Assembly: GCF_018614975.1 (NCBI RefSeq)
Contig: NZ_JAGGNR010000035.1
Coordinates: 1 to 33,812 of the forward strand
Source of the DNA: Paenibacillus polymyxa
GTDB lineage: Bacteria > Bacillota > Bacilli > Paenibacillales > Paenibacillaceae
Length of the DNA: 33,812 nucleotides
Direction: 5' to 3'
Shown here in pieces: positions 1-9,117 of this stretch. The notes beneath the pieces were generated by a model, which ran no database searches, had not been told where the DNA came from, and saw nothing but the letters and a program-made list of their open reading frames with translations. Both the position numbers and the translations under genes were made by a program. Position 1 is the first letter of the stretch, and every line of letters starts with the position of its first letter.

Positions 1-2
1 TA

Positions 3-45
3 TCTTTTCCGATCCAACTTAGCAAGCTCTTTTTTTAAGTTTCTT
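3..45 (-). promoter_or_regulatory. Possible rRNA-type promoter cut by the window edge
   Basis: On the minus strand an A-rich stretch (complement of 26-45) precedes TTGCTA (complement of 20-25), followed by exactly 17 bases and then TA at the window edge, where a -10 hexamer would begin. An A-rich upstream element plus this spacing fits a strong sigma-A promoter. In B. subtilis an rRNA operon follows gyrA, so an rRNA operon just outside the window is plausible. The -10 element cannot be seen, so this is inference. Confidence 0.35.
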
Positions 46-204
46 TCGAAGCTTATATTTGATTTGCTTGCCGCACCATGTAAACTGTGTTTTCTTGGCC
101 GGACTTAGAATATACCATGTACAGATTTACAATGCAAGTCTTTTTTTGAGTAATGTTATATATAATCTTTCTGTTTTTTCTACATTTCCACATTTATCTC
201 ACGT

Positions 205-231
205 AAAAGGCCTCTCTATAAAAGAAAGGCC
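205..231 (-). terminator. Terminator of the HD-GYP gene
   Basis: Arms at 209-217 and 223-231 pair over 9 bases with one mismatch around a 5-base loop. On the minus strand the stem is followed by TTTT (complement of 205-208). It lies about 30 bases after the stop codon of the minus-strand gene ending at 261. Positions 46-204 hold nothing I can support. Confidence 0.7.
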
Positions 232-260
232 CTCTCATCAAGTTACTTTAATATTTATTC

Positions 261-1379
261 TTATCCGATAACCTCTTGGATGTGAAGCTGCCGTTGCTGC
301 ATCAGGTTAATGATGGTTCCTTCTACTGACACCATAGGCCGTGTAGGATGATCTCGATCAGAGAATACGATCTCTCCAATTTGGTTATTGCTGAGTTTTA
401 CTCGGATGCCATTATGGATCTGGGTCGACCGTTGAACAAATACTCTCACAATTGCAGGATCCAATTTCCCAAATGCCTCACTTTGGATCTGTTCTAGAAC
501 TAGGTAAGGTGATTGTGCCTTGCGGTAGATCTTCTCCAGCGTCATGGCGTGGAAAATATCAGCGATAGCTACAATCTTGGCATAAATATGAATCTGCGTC
601 CCACTGAGCTGCAACGGGTAGCCTGATCCATCAACTTTTTCATGATGCTGCAAAGCTGCAAGTCTGGCTCCCTCATTAATGGCCTTTGCCTGCTTAAGTA
701 TCTGATAACCATATTTCGTATGCTGACGAATCTCTTCCTGCTCTGTGGCCGTCAACGTGGATGGTTTATGGAGAATCTGCGGATCTACCTTGTTGTTACC
801 AATATCATGGAACAAGCCTGCAAACGCAACTTGCATCCAATCCTTGGAGGGAAGATCAATCCACTGGGCCAGTTGATAGGATGTGATTGCACTCAGTACA
901 GCATGGTGATATACATAATCATGTTCTTGCATTACTCGTGGACTGAAGGTAAGCACATTATATTGTTTGAGATGTGCAAACACAGCCTCCAACTGTGTAC
1001 GCAACTCATAGACAGGCAGTTCAGCCGCCAGAGAGGACAGGAATGCCTTTTTGGTTAGTCCGACCATCTTCTCATACTCATCCTGCAGAGACGTTACTAC
1101 AGGAACTGTCGTGGCGTTCCCTGTCTTCCCTGCCCGTTCACCATTCTTGTCATTGGCAGAACTTCCTGCGGACACTGATGCACCTTTGGTTCCTGTACTA
1201 CTCAACGCCATTCTTTCTTGTTCAATATCTACCTGTTGAATCATAAAGGCTCTGAGCACTTCCATATCCTTGGGTAAAATGACTTTTCCCTTCTGAAGCA
1301 GAACGTTGCCGCGAAGTGTTTGCACATCACTCCCAAGTTTGAGTCCTGGTTTGACTTCTGACAGGGTGATTAATCCCAT
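261..1379 (-). CDS. HD-GYP domain protein, putative c-di-GMP phosphodiesterase
   Basis: A 372-residue protein with a C-terminal HD-GYP domain, the metal-dependent phosphohydrolase family that usually hydrolyses cyclic di-GMP. The GYP signature is intact (HHEKVDGSGYP). The HD motif reads HDIGNNKVDP, where the family usually has HDIGK directly followed by the proline-containing segment, so the lysine is displaced. The N-terminal part (about 130 residues) resembles the extension common on stand-alone HD-GYP proteins and has a Ser/Gly/Asn-rich linker. No membrane segment or sensor domain is evident. I chose the ATG at 1379 because GAGGGG sits 7 bases upstream; a GTG at 1394 would include that site. 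It lies downstream of gyrA on the same strand, with gyrA's terminator between them, so it probably has its own promoter in 1380-1520. Enzymatic activity is inferred, not shown. Confidence 0.85.
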   Translation of the reverse strand: MGLITLSEVKPGLKLGSDVQTLRGNVLLQKGKVILPKDMEVLRAFMIQQVDIEQERMALSSTGTKGASVSAGSSANDKNGERAGKTGNATTVPVVTSLQDEYEKMVGLTKKAFLSSLAAELPVYELRTQLEAVFAHLKQYNVLTFSPRVMQEHDYVYHHAVLSAITSYQLAQWIDLPSKDWMQVAFAGLFHDIGNNKVDPQILHKPSTLTATEQEEIRQHTKYGYQILKQAKAINEGARLAALQHHEKVDGSGYPLQLSGTQIHIYAKIVAIADIFHAMTLEKIYRKAQSPYLVLEQIQSEAFGKLDPAIVRVFVQRSTQIHNGIRVKLSNNQIGEIVFSDRDHPTRPMVSVEGTIINLMQQRQLHIQEVIG

Positions 1380-1520
1380 GTATATTCCCCTCACTCATCG
1401 TTCTTCTATGTTAATAACAAACAAGACCATAGTACCGGTTTTTCATGATATTTCCCATTATATTACTCAGGAATCAGGCTGTACATCCCAGATCCGGAAG
1501 AATGAGAGATTCCTTTATAC

Positions 1521-1546
1521 AAACAAAAAGGCTCCCCGTGGGAGCC
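1521..1546 (-). terminator. gyrA terminator
   Basis: A perfect 7-bp stem, GGCTCCC (1530-1536) and GGGAGCC (1540-1546), encloses a 3-base loop. On the minus strand it is followed by TTTTTG (complement of 1524-1529). It lies about 50 bases past the gyrA stop and is oriented for gyrA. Confidence 0.85.
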
Positions 1547-1598
1547 CTCGCAATCCTCTTCCAATCTCCAAGAGATCGGTCTTTATAAAATTCTGTTT

Positions 1599-4163
1599 TT
1601 ATGCTTCCGAACCGGAATCGTCGTCGCCCACAACTTCATTAACGTCAGCGTCAGAAACGGTGCCTTCTTCCAAGCTTACTACCGGAGCTTGGGACTCCTC
1701 GCCTTCCAAGCCTTCAAGCGACTCATCGTCTGGTTCTTCTTCATTTTTGTCAATTCGGCTGACTGTAGCTACTGAATCCTCGTCACGAATATGAATCAGC
1801 TTCACACCCTGCGTGTATCGACCCATAGTGGATATGCCTTCCATGCTCATCCGGATCAACGTACCGCTAGACGTGATAATCATCAGATCCTCTTCGGTTT
1901 TAACCATTTTGAGGCTGACTACTGCGCCGTTCTTCTCTGTGACATTAATAGTCTTGATCCCTTTACCGCCACGAGTCTGCATCCGATAATCACTGACAGG
2001 TGTACGTTTACCGTAACCTTTGGCTGTAACGATCAGAACATCAAGCTCTTTATCAACTACATCCATTCCTATAACAGCATCCTGTTTGTCCAATGTAATC
2101 CCCTTAACTCCGGTTGCACTACGTCCCATGGAACGTACATTACCTTCGGAGAATCGAATAGACATTCCGTGAGCTGTACCCATGATGATCTCTTGCTGTC
2201 CATCGGTCAGCTTAACATCGATCAGAACGTCATCATCACGTAAGGAAATACCGATCAAGCCGCCTTTGCGAATATTGGTGTAATCCTCAAGTGGCGTTTT
2301 CTTCACAACCCCTTGGCGAGTAGCAAAGAACAAGTATCTGTCACTTTCGAATTCCTGAACCGGAATCACAGCATTGACGGATTCACCCTGCTCGATCTGG
2401 ATCAGGTTGATAATCGGCGTTCCCCGTGCGGTACGTCCAAGCTCTGGAATCTCGTAAGCTTTGAGACGATATACTTTACCTTTGTCGGTGAAGAACATGA
2501 GGTAGTTGTGAGAGTTGGTCACAAACAGATGCTCGACAAAGTCGGTATCTTTCGTATCCATTCCCACGACCCCACGTCCACCACGTTTCTGGCTGCGGTA
2601 TGTGGATACCGGCAGACGTTTCACGTAGCCTGTATGAGTAATCGTAATGATAACCTCTTCACGTGGAATCAGGTCCTCATCCAGAATGCTCTCTTCACCT
2701 ACAGTGATCTCCGTACGACGATCATCGCTGAAGCGGTCGCGGATCTCTTGCAGCTCCGTACTGATAATCTCAAGCACCAGATGCTCATTAGCCAGAATTT
2801 CGCGATACTCTCTGATTTTGACCATCAGTTCGTTATATTCATTTTCAATACGTTCGCGTTCCAGACCTGTGAGACGTTGCAAACGCATATCGAGAATAGC
2901 TTGAGCCTGATCATGACTGAGTGAGAAGCGCTCAATCAAACCTTCTCTTGCTGCATCCGCATTACTGGATGAACGAATCAACGTAATAATCTCGTCGATA
3001 TGATCCAGCGCAATACGTAAACCTTCTAGAATGTGTGCACGAGCTTCAGCCTTTTTCAGTTCAAACTGCGTACGTCTGCGAATAACCTCAATCTGATGCT
3101 GCAGGTAGTGATACAGCACTTCGCGCAAGTTCAGGATTTTAGGTTCTTTATTAACAATCGCAAGCATGTTAATCCCGAAAGTGGATTGCATCGATGTATG
3201 TTTGTACAGGTTGTTCAGGACAACCCCCGGATTCACGTCTCTGCGAAGCTCAATTACAACCCGCATACCATTACGGTCAGACTCATCACGAAGGTCAGTA
3301 ATGCCATCAATCTTTTTATCACGTACCAACTCGGCGATTTTCTCAACGAGTCTCGCCTTGTTTACCTGATAAGGCAGCTCCGTAACGATAATTCGCGCCT
3401 TGTTGTTGTTCTCTTCGATGTTGGTTTTGGCCCGCATCGTTACTGAACCCCGTCCGGTCTGATACGCCTGGCGAATCCCTGATCGGCCCAAAATGTAGCC
3501 GGACGTAGGGAAGTCTGGTCCTTGAATGTAATCCATGAGTTCCATGGATGTAATGTCCGGATTTTGAATCATGGCCTGTACACCATCAATGACCTCACCC
3601 AGGTTATGAGGAGGAATATTGGTGGCCATACCTACCGCGATTCCTCCGACCCCATTGACAAGCAAGTTAGGAAAACGAGCAGGCAGAACGATTGGCTCAT
3701 GTTCTTCACCGTCATAGTTCGGCTGGAAATCAATCGTATCCTTGTTGATATCTCTGAGCATTTCCATAGCAATCTTGGACAAACGTGCTTCGGTGTAACG
3801 CATGGCTGCTGCCATATCACCATCGACCGATCCAAAGTTACCATGTCCATCTACATGCATATAACGCAGGGAGAAATCCTGTGCCATCCGTACCATCGTC
3901 TCGTAAACAGCAGAGTCACCGTGTGGGTGATACTTACCGATAACTTCGCCGACGATTCTGGCTGATTTTTTATGTGGTTTATCGGGTGTCATGCCAAGCT
4001 CTGACATCGCGTACAGAATACGCCGGTGAACCGGCTTCAATCCATCACGCACGTCAGGTAAGGCACGGCTAACGATGATGCTCATCGCATAATCCATAAA
4101 CGATTCACGCATCTCGACGCCTATATCCCGATCTGTAATCTGAGAGTTCATTTCTTCCGCCAT
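1599..4163 (-). CDS. gyrA: DNA gyrase subunit A
   Basis: GyrA is the DNA-cleaving subunit of gyrase (A2B2), which introduces negative supercoils ahead of the replication fork. The protein has 854 residues. The winged-helix region carries the catalytic tyrosine, Tyr123, in MRYTEAR. The quinolone-resistance region reads HPHGDSAVYETMVR, with Ser84 and Glu88 in the common sensitive-type state. The C-terminal beta-pinwheel contains the GyrA box QKRGGRG needed for DNA wrapping. The last 50 or so residues are strongly acidic, making it slightly longer than the B. subtilis protein. The ATG at 4163 follows a strong AAGGAGG. A promoter and a terminator flank it, so it is probably transcribed alone. In B. 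subtilis gyrA directly follows gyrB; here a convergent-orientation gene on the plus strand separates them. Confidence 0.98.
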   Translation of the reverse strand: MAEEMNSQITDRDIGVEMRESFMDYAMSIIVSRALPDVRDGLKPVHRRILYAMSELGMTPDKPHKKSARIVGEVIGKYHPHGDSAVYETMVRMAQDFSLRYMHVDGHGNFGSVDGDMAAAMRYTEARLSKIAMEMLRDINKDTIDFQPNYDGEEHEPIVLPARFPNLLVNGVGGIAVGMATNIPPHNLGEVIDGVQAMIQNPDITSMELMDYIQGPDFPTSGYILGRSGIRQAYQTGRGSVTMRAKTNIEENNNKARIIVTELPYQVNKARLVEKIAELVRDKKIDGITDLRDESDRNGMRVVIELRRDVNPGVVLNNLYKHTSMQSTFGINMLAIVNKEPKILNLREVLYHYLQHQIEVIRRRTQFELKKAEARAHILEGLRIALDHIDEIITLIRSSSNADAAREGLIERFSLSHDQAQAILDMRLQRLTGLERERIENEYNELMVKIREYREILANEHLVLEIISTELQEIRDRFSDDRRTEITVGEESILDEDLIPREEVIITITHTGYVKRLPVSTYRSQKRGGRGVVGMDTKDTDFVEHLFVTNSHNYLMFFTDKGKVYRLKAYEIPELGRTARGTPIINLIQIEQGESVNAVIPVQEFESDRYLFFATRQGVVKKTPLEDYTNIRKGGLIGISLRDDDVLIDVKLTDGQQEIIMGTAHGMSIRFSEGNVRSMGRSATGVKGITLDKQDAVIGMDVVDKELDVLIVTAKGYGKRTPVSDYRMQTRGGKGIKTINVTEKNGAVVSLKMVKTEEDLMIITSSGTLIRMSMEGISTMGRYTQGVKLIHIRDEDSVATVSRIDKNEEEPDDESLEGLEGEESQAPVVSLEEGTVSDADVNEVVGDDDSGSEA

Positions 4164-4272
4164 GCTGAACCTCCTTCTTGTCCTTCAACAAACGTTCCAT
4201 TCCGTCATGCAAAAAATTGATTATATGTGAAAAGCCTAACAAGGCTAAAACCGCGCAAGAACGCTACTCTTT

Positions 4273-4301
4273 ATTATATTACTTTCACAAAAGTTACACA
4301 A
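4273..4301 (-). promoter_or_regulatory. Sigma-A promoter of gyrA
   Basis: On the minus strand TTGTGT (complement of 4296-4301) and a perfect TATAAT (complement of 4273-4278) are separated by exactly 17 bases. The -10 lies about 110 bases before the gyrA start. The rest of 4164-4588, between the divergent gyrA and YheC-type genes, must also hold the promoter of the plus-strand gene, but I see no convincing one there. Confidence 0.75.
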
Positions 4302-4588
4302 TTAAACGTCCGCTGGGCAATAGCCTTTCTTCCGGGAACTTCTGCGTGTCTGGGGATACGCCCTGCCTTCCTCCCCAATTGCACATACAATGCTAGAAAA
4401 ACGGCATATGTACTGTGACTACCGAGGTTAAAGCCATTCCCGTCCTACGATCAAACTGCAAATTGTGCAGCTCATCGCACAAAACGCCATATTTCTCTAT
4501 TATACCACTGAAATCGTCTCTTGTCCTTTGATTTCTCCATGTCTTTCCCTCTTTAAAACTGAGCAAAACATGAAAGGACTGATGAATC

Positions 4589-5536
4589 TTGGCTATCCAA
4601 CGCGTCTCCAGCAAATGGGCCAAAACAGCTGTGTTACAACGCAGTCGCATTGTGAATGAATATATCCCAGTGACCCGAAAATATAGCCGTCAAACTCTGG
4701 AACGAATGACTGAATTATTTGAGTCCAACTATATCAAACCGGACCGTGGTACTTACGGTAATGGCGTTATGCGAGTAAAAACAACCCATTTATACGAACC
4801 TGTTGTTAATTCCGAAGATTCCACCACAGATGCAGAGGTTCCGGATGAAACCAATGATCGGAACCTGCCTGATGAACCCGAAGCAGGTGCTCTTACCTCC
4901 AGAGATACCTATCTCACAACCACATATCAACTCCAATATGGTACAGAGGAGAGATCATTTCATTCCCTGGACGAACTCGAACGAGCACTGAATGATCGCA
5001 TTCAGGAACGTGATTATATCATTCAACAGGGAATCTCGCTGATGAAGCATGGAGATTTGCCTTTTGACCTGCGTGTGTTAACTCAGAAAAATCTGCAACA
5101 CAACTGGGAAACAACAGGTATTCTGGGACGGGTTGCTGCGCCGGGCAAAATCATCACCAACATTCATGGGGGTGGACGATTGGCCACGTTTGAAGAACTC
5201 GTACTCCCCCACCTTCACCAGGATGGCTTTAAAAAACTTCGCACAGAGCTGTACCGCTTAGGTACTCATACCGCTGTGCAATTGCAAACATCATTTCCAA
5301 GGCTCAAGGAGATTGGTATTGATATTGCGCTAGACGAAGAAGGGCGTCCCTGGATTCTTGAAGTCAACACACTGCCAGGCATTTATGCCTTTGGCTTATT
5401 ACCGTACAAGGAGGCGTACCGGAAGATCAAACGTTATGCGATTGCGTACGGTCGTTTGCCCTCCAAAAAGGGTAAGAGCTCTCGTACATCCCCTAAAGCA
5501 CAGGCCTCGTCTGCCAAAAAACGTGTTCGCAGATAA
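4589..5536 (+). CDS. YheC/YheD-family ATP-grasp protein
   Basis: A 315-residue member of the YheC/YheD ATP-grasp family, first known as spore-coat-associated proteins in Bacillus. Visible family segments are YIKPDRGTYGNGV near residue 50, LGRVAAPGKIITNIHGGG near the middle, and a C-terminal metal and nucleotide-binding stretch, EEGRPWILEVNTLPG. An acidic insertion (about residues 70-95) separates the first two, and the C-terminus is a basic Lys/Arg/Ser tail. The only start compatible with the frame is TTG at 4589, because a stop lies in frame at 4571; AAAGGA is 11 bases upstream. It is divergent from gyrA, convergent with gyrB, and transcribed toward the origin, against the fork. Its substrate is unknown; an amino-acid or peptide ligase activity would fit the fold. 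Confidence 0.85.
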   Translation: MAIQRVSSKWAKTAVLQRSRIVNEYIPVTRKYSRQTLERMTELFESNYIKPDRGTYGNGVMRVKTTHLYEPVVNSEDSTTDAEVPDETNDRNLPDEPEAGALTSRDTYLTTTYQLQYGTEERSFHSLDELERALNDRIQERDYIIQQGISLMKHGDLPFDLRVLTQKNLQHNWETTGILGRVAAPGKIITNIHGGGRLATFEELVLPHLHQDGFKKLRTELYRLGTHTAVQLQTSFPRLKEIGIDIALDEEGRPWILEVNTLPGIYAFGLLPYKEAYRKIKRYAIAYGRLPSKKGKSSRTSPKAQASSAKKRVRR

Positions 5537-5591
5537 CAAAGGGATACGGAAGTCTTTGTCTACTGCCTTTCTATTCAATACTTCCCCTAAT

Positions 5592-5617
5592 ATAAAAAGG
5601 CGCCCTCTCAGGCGCCT
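5592..5617 (-). terminator. gyrB terminator
   Basis: A perfect 7-bp stem, AGGCGCC (5598-5604) and GGCGCCT (5611-5617), has a 6-base loop. On the minus strand it is followed by a T-rich tract (complement of 5592-5598). It is placed 11 bases beyond the gyrB stop. The plus side lacks a T-run, so it serves gyrB rather than the convergent gene ending at 5536. Confidence 0.85.
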
Positions 5618-5628
5618 CTTCGAATATG

Positions 5629-7539
5629 TTAAATGTCGAGGTTTTTCACGTATTTCGCATTTTCCTGGATAAAATCACGACGCGGTTCAACGTTATCCCC
5701 CATCAGGGTGTCAAACATGGTATCAGCAAGTATGGCATCATTAATCGATACTTGCATCATGGTCCGACTCTCCGGATCCATCGTTGTTTCCCACAATTGT
5801 CCGGCATTCATCTCACCGAGACCTTTGTAACGCTGAACGTTGAACTTCGCATTTTCACCGAGACTTGCAATAATTTCGTCGCGTTCTTTCTCGGAACCAG
5901 CGTAGCGAATCACTTTGTTACGCTCAATCTTGAACAATGGCGGTTGTGCAATATATACATAACCTGCCTCGATGATTTTGCGCATGTACCGATACAGGAA
6001 TGTCAGCAATAGTGTTCGGATATGAGCACCATCGACGTCGGCATCGGTCATCAGTATGATTTTGTGATAGCGGGCTTTGGCAATATCGAAGTCATCACCA
6101 ATACCTGTACCCATTGCCGTAATAATTGCTCTAATCTCTGCATTACCCAAGATCCGGTCGAGACGGGCTTTTTCCACGTTCAAAATCTTACCACGCAGCG
6201 GCAAAATCGCTTGGAAATGACGATCCCGTCCTTGCTTCGCTGATCCGCCTGCAGAGTCACCTTCGACGATGTACAATTCGCTGATTGAAGCATCCTTGGA
6301 TGAACAGTCTGCCAGTTTACCTGGAAGTGAGCTTACTTCCAGTGCGCCTTTACGACGTGTCAGTTCACGGGCTTTACGGGCAGCTTCACGCGCACGTGCT
6401 GCTTGCAGCCCTTTTTCCAAAATGCGACGGGATACGGAAGGATTCTCTTCCAGGAACTCCTGCAGCTTCTCGGCAAACAAGGATTCGACAATCCCACGCA
6501 CTTCGCTGTTGCCAAGCTTGGTCTTTGTCTGTCCTTCAAATTGCGGTTCCGGAATCTTGACCGAAATAATAGCTGTCAAGCCTTCACGCACGTCATCCCC
6601 GGAAAGGTTCCCCGTGCTGTCCTTGATTACCCCTGCCTTACGGGCATAGTCATTGATAATCCGCGTAAGGGCACTCTTGAAACCTGATTCATGCGTTCCG
6701 CCCTCATGCGTGTTGATATTGTTGGCGAAGGAATAGATGTTCTCGGTGTAGTTGTCATTGTATTGCAGAGCAACTTCCACCTGGATGTTATCTCTGGAAC
6801 CTTCAACGTAAATTGGATTCTCATGCAATACTTCGCGCTTCTGGTTGAGGAAGGAGACGTATTCGATAATGCCGCCTTCGTACAGGAATGAGTTGGTTGC
6901 ACCTGTACGCTCATCGGTCAGTGTAAGACCAATACCCTTGTTCAGGAACGCCAGCTCACGAATACGGGCTAGCAAGATGTCATAGTCGTAAACTCTCGTT
7001 TCCGTGAAAATTTCAGGATCCGGGTGGAACCTAACCGTTGTTCCGGTTTCGTCGGTTGTACCGATCGTTCTCAGGTCATACTGCGGAGTACCACGACGGT
7101 ATTCCTGTTGATAGACATGCCCGTCAACCTTAACTGTGACAACAACTTTTTCGGATAGTGCGTTAACTACGGATACACCTACACCGTGCAGACCACCGGA
7201 TACTTTGTACCCGCCACCACCAAACTTACCTCCTGCATGGAGGACGGTCATAACGACCTCAAGCGCAGGACGTTTCATTTTGGCATGTTCACCGACAGGA
7301 ATCCCACGTCCGTTATCGACAACAGTGACACTGTTGTCTTCATGGATAGTAACCTCGATATGGTCACAATAACCTGCGAGCGCTTCATCGATACTGTTGT
7401 CCACTACTTCCCAGACCAGATGATGCAGACCTTTGGAACTGGTGGAACCGATATACATCCCCGGACGTTTCCGTACGGCTTCCAGTCCTTCAAGAACCTG
7501 AATTTCATCTGCACCATATGACGGTTGATTCATAGACAT
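5629..7539 (-). CDS. gyrB: DNA gyrase subunit B
   Basis: GyrB is the ATPase subunit of gyrase. The protein has 636 residues, against 638 in B. subtilis as I recall. The GHKL ATPase part shows the DNSIDEAL helix, the VVDNGRGIPV nucleotide-binding motif, and GGLHGVG. The TOPRIM part shows YIVEGDSAGGSAKQGRDR, which carries the catalytic Glu, and the metal-binding DADVDGAHI. It ends in YVKNLDI, the usual Bacillales terminus. I chose the ATG at 7539 (protein begins MSMNQPS) because AGGTG lies 6 bases upstream and the next residues align with the family N-terminus; an ATG at 7566 has no such support. It follows remB by 145 bases and may have its own promoter as well as read-through from the dnaN-recF-remB cluster. 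Confidence 0.98.
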   Translation of the reverse strand: MSMNQPSYGADEIQVLEGLEAVRKRPGMYIGSTSSKGLHHLVWEVVDNSIDEALAGYCDHIEVTIHEDNSVTVVDNGRGIPVGEHAKMKRPALEVVMTVLHAGGKFGGGGYKVSGGLHGVGVSVVNALSEKVVVTVKVDGHVYQQEYRRGTPQYDLRTIGTTDETGTTVRFHPDPEIFTETRVYDYDILLARIRELAFLNKGIGLTLTDERTGATNSFLYEGGIIEYVSFLNQKREVLHENPIYVEGSRDNIQVEVALQYNDNYTENIYSFANNINTHEGGTHESGFKSALTRIINDYARKAGVIKDSTGNLSGDDVREGLTAIISVKIPEPQFEGQTKTKLGNSEVRGIVESLFAEKLQEFLEENPSVSRRILEKGLQAARAREAARKARELTRRKGALEVSSLPGKLADCSSKDASISELYIVEGDSAGGSAKQGRDRHFQAILPLRGKILNVEKARLDRILGNAEIRAIITAMGTGIGDDFDIAKARYHKIILMTDADVDGAHIRTLLLTFLYRYMRKIIEAGYVYIAQPPLFKIERNKVIRYAGSEKERDEIIASLGENAKFNVQRYKGLGEMNAGQLWETTMDPESRTMMQVSINDAILADTMFDTLMGDNVEPRRDFIQENAKYVKNLDI

Positions 7540-7684
7540 GCTTTCACCTACTTCTATAAGATTCAATATCGTAATTATGCGTTAACTAAGAATGTTTACT
7601 GAAAAAGGCAATGTACTTCATTCCAGCCAGCTGTCCAAATTAAAGACAAGCAGCAAAAGACACACCTTTTATGCCACACAACCG

Positions 7685-7933
7685 CTAGAGATCAGGAAAA
7701 ATGTGAGCCCGCTTCTTCAGCGTGGCTGAGGAGATCGGCGAGTAGTACACAATGTTTTTGGTCACCACAATGGACTTGGCTTCCTCTTCGCCGATGTGTT
7801 CCACTGTTTTTTCCTGCTCGGCATGTGTCACATACTGCTTGGAGATCTTTGAGGATTTTTCAATCGATATATCAAAAATAGCGACCAATTCGGAAGAACG
7901 GATGATCTTCTCACCGCCCAGATGAATGTACAT
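7685..7933 (-). CDS. remB: Extracellular matrix regulator RemB-like (DUF370)
   Basis: An 82-residue protein beginning MYIHLGGEKIIRSSELVAIFD, matching the small DUF370/RemA-RemB family (B. subtilis YaaB, later RemB). RemB contributes to biofilm matrix gene activation; its exact mechanism is less clear than that of RemA. The position between recF and gyrB is the conserved Bacillus location, which strengthens the call. The start at 7933 follows a double ribosome-binding region (TAAGGAG, then GAGGGG) that overlaps the recF stop codon, so translation is probably coupled. The gene lies 14 bases after recF. Confidence 0.88.
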   Translation of the reverse strand: MYIHLGGEKIIRSSELVAIFDISIEKSSKISKQYVTHAEQEKTVEHIGEEEAKSIVVTKNIVYYSPISSATLKKRAHIFPDL

Positions 7934-7947
7934 AAGCCCCTCACTCC

Positions 7948-9060
7948 TTAGCGTTCAACCTGTCCGGCATGAACGTGATAAATACTGGCATCTTTGAGCT
8001 TGTCAACGTTTAGGCTCTCGATCCCCGTAGCCGTAATAAAGGTTTGCACCTTGCTCTGGAACGTTTCGATCAGCTGCGTCTGACGAAAAGGGTCCAGCTC
8101 GGACAGGACATCGTCCAAAAGCAGAACTGGATATTCTCCGATTTCTTCATGAATCAGTTCAATTTCCGCAAGTTTAAGGGACAACGCTGTTGTGCGCTGC
8201 TGCCCCTGCGAGCCATATGTTTGTACTTCCCGATCGTTAATGAAAAAGGACAGGTCATCCCGATGCGGCCCACTAAGGGTTGTGCCTCGGCGAATCTCCT
8301 GCTCTTTCATTTGTGATAATTTTATCATAAATTGGTCCATTAAGACAGCTTCATCTTCCTCAGCAGCTTCGCTGAAGGAAGGAAGGTAGGCCAGCCGCAA
8401 GACTTCTCCGCCTCCGGTGATCCCCTGATGAATCGTTTCTGCCCACTTTTGCAATTTCTTTATGAATTGTTTCCTTTTTATTACGATTTTAACACCATGC
8501 TCGACCAGTTGTTCGTTCCACACCTCAAGCATGGTCTGGGCCGATTCCCCTTTTCCCCATAACTGCTTAAGCAAATTGTTTCGTTGGACGAGCACTTTTT
8601 GATATTGCTGCAGATGATACAGGTAACCTGGTGCAACCTGTCCAATCTCCATGTCAAGAAACCGGCGGCGGACCCCCGGTGTGCCTTTTACAATCTCCAG
8701 ATCCTCCGGTGCAAACATCACAACATTGAGCGCTCCGACAAAATCGCTTAACTTGCGCTGCTCCAGGCCGTTAATCTTTGCTTTTTTGCCTTGTTGCGAC
8801 AAAGATAGTTCAAGCTTGACCGATCCGTACTTTTTGTCGACCTCTGCTGCAACTCTGGCACGTTCCTCACCGAAACGGATTAACTCCTTGTCACGGGATG
8901 TACGGTGGCTCTTGGTGAGTGCAAGTACATAAATCGCCTCTGCAAGATTGGTCTTGCCTTGGGCATTTTGCCCAATCAACAAGTTTACGGGACCAAAAGA
9001 ATCCAGTCTCAGATGTTCATAATTGCGGAAATTCTGCAGATCAATGCTGTTCACAAACAC
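7948..9060 (-). CDS. recF: DNA replication/repair ATPase RecF
   Basis: RecF is an ABC/SMC-like ATPase that binds single-/double-strand DNA junctions and helps RecO and RecR load RecA at gaps. The 370-residue length equals that of B. subtilis. Walker A is GQNAQGKTN (residues 30-38). Near the C-terminus LLLDDVLSELDPFR combines Walker B and the D-loop, preceded by the SGPHRDD segment typical of the family and a QGQQRTTALSL signature. The start is GTG at 9060 with AGGGAGG 7 bases upstream. It lies in the order dnaA-dnaN-yaaA-recF-remB-gyrB, the same as in B. subtilis. Confidence 0.97.
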   Translation of the reverse strand: MFVNSIDLQNFRNYEHLRLDSFGPVNLLIGQNAQGKTNLAEAIYVLALTKSHRTSRDKELIRFGEERARVAAEVDKKYGSVKLELSLSQQGKKAKINGLEQRKLSDFVGALNVVMFAPEDLEIVKGTPGVRRRFLDMEIGQVAPGYLYHLQQYQKVLVQRNNLLKQLWGKGESAQTMLEVWNEQLVEHGVKIVIKRKQFIKKLQKWAETIHQGITGGGEVLRLAYLPSFSEAAEEDEAVLMDQFMIKLSQMKEQEIRRGTTLSGPHRDDLSFFINDREVQTYGSQGQQRTTALSLKLAEIELIHEEIGEYPVLLLDDVLSELDPFRQTQLIETFQSKVQTFITATGIESLNVDKLKDASIYHVHAGQVER

Positions 9061-9117
9061 GCGGTAACCTCCCTTTTATCCCGTCCGTCAGGAGGCAGCA
9101 GGATCGAACTGATTTTC

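Noticed and set aside
59..271. 70-codon plus-strand frame at the left end
   Set aside because: No ribosome binding site and no recognisable motif; it runs through the HD-GYP terminator hairpin.
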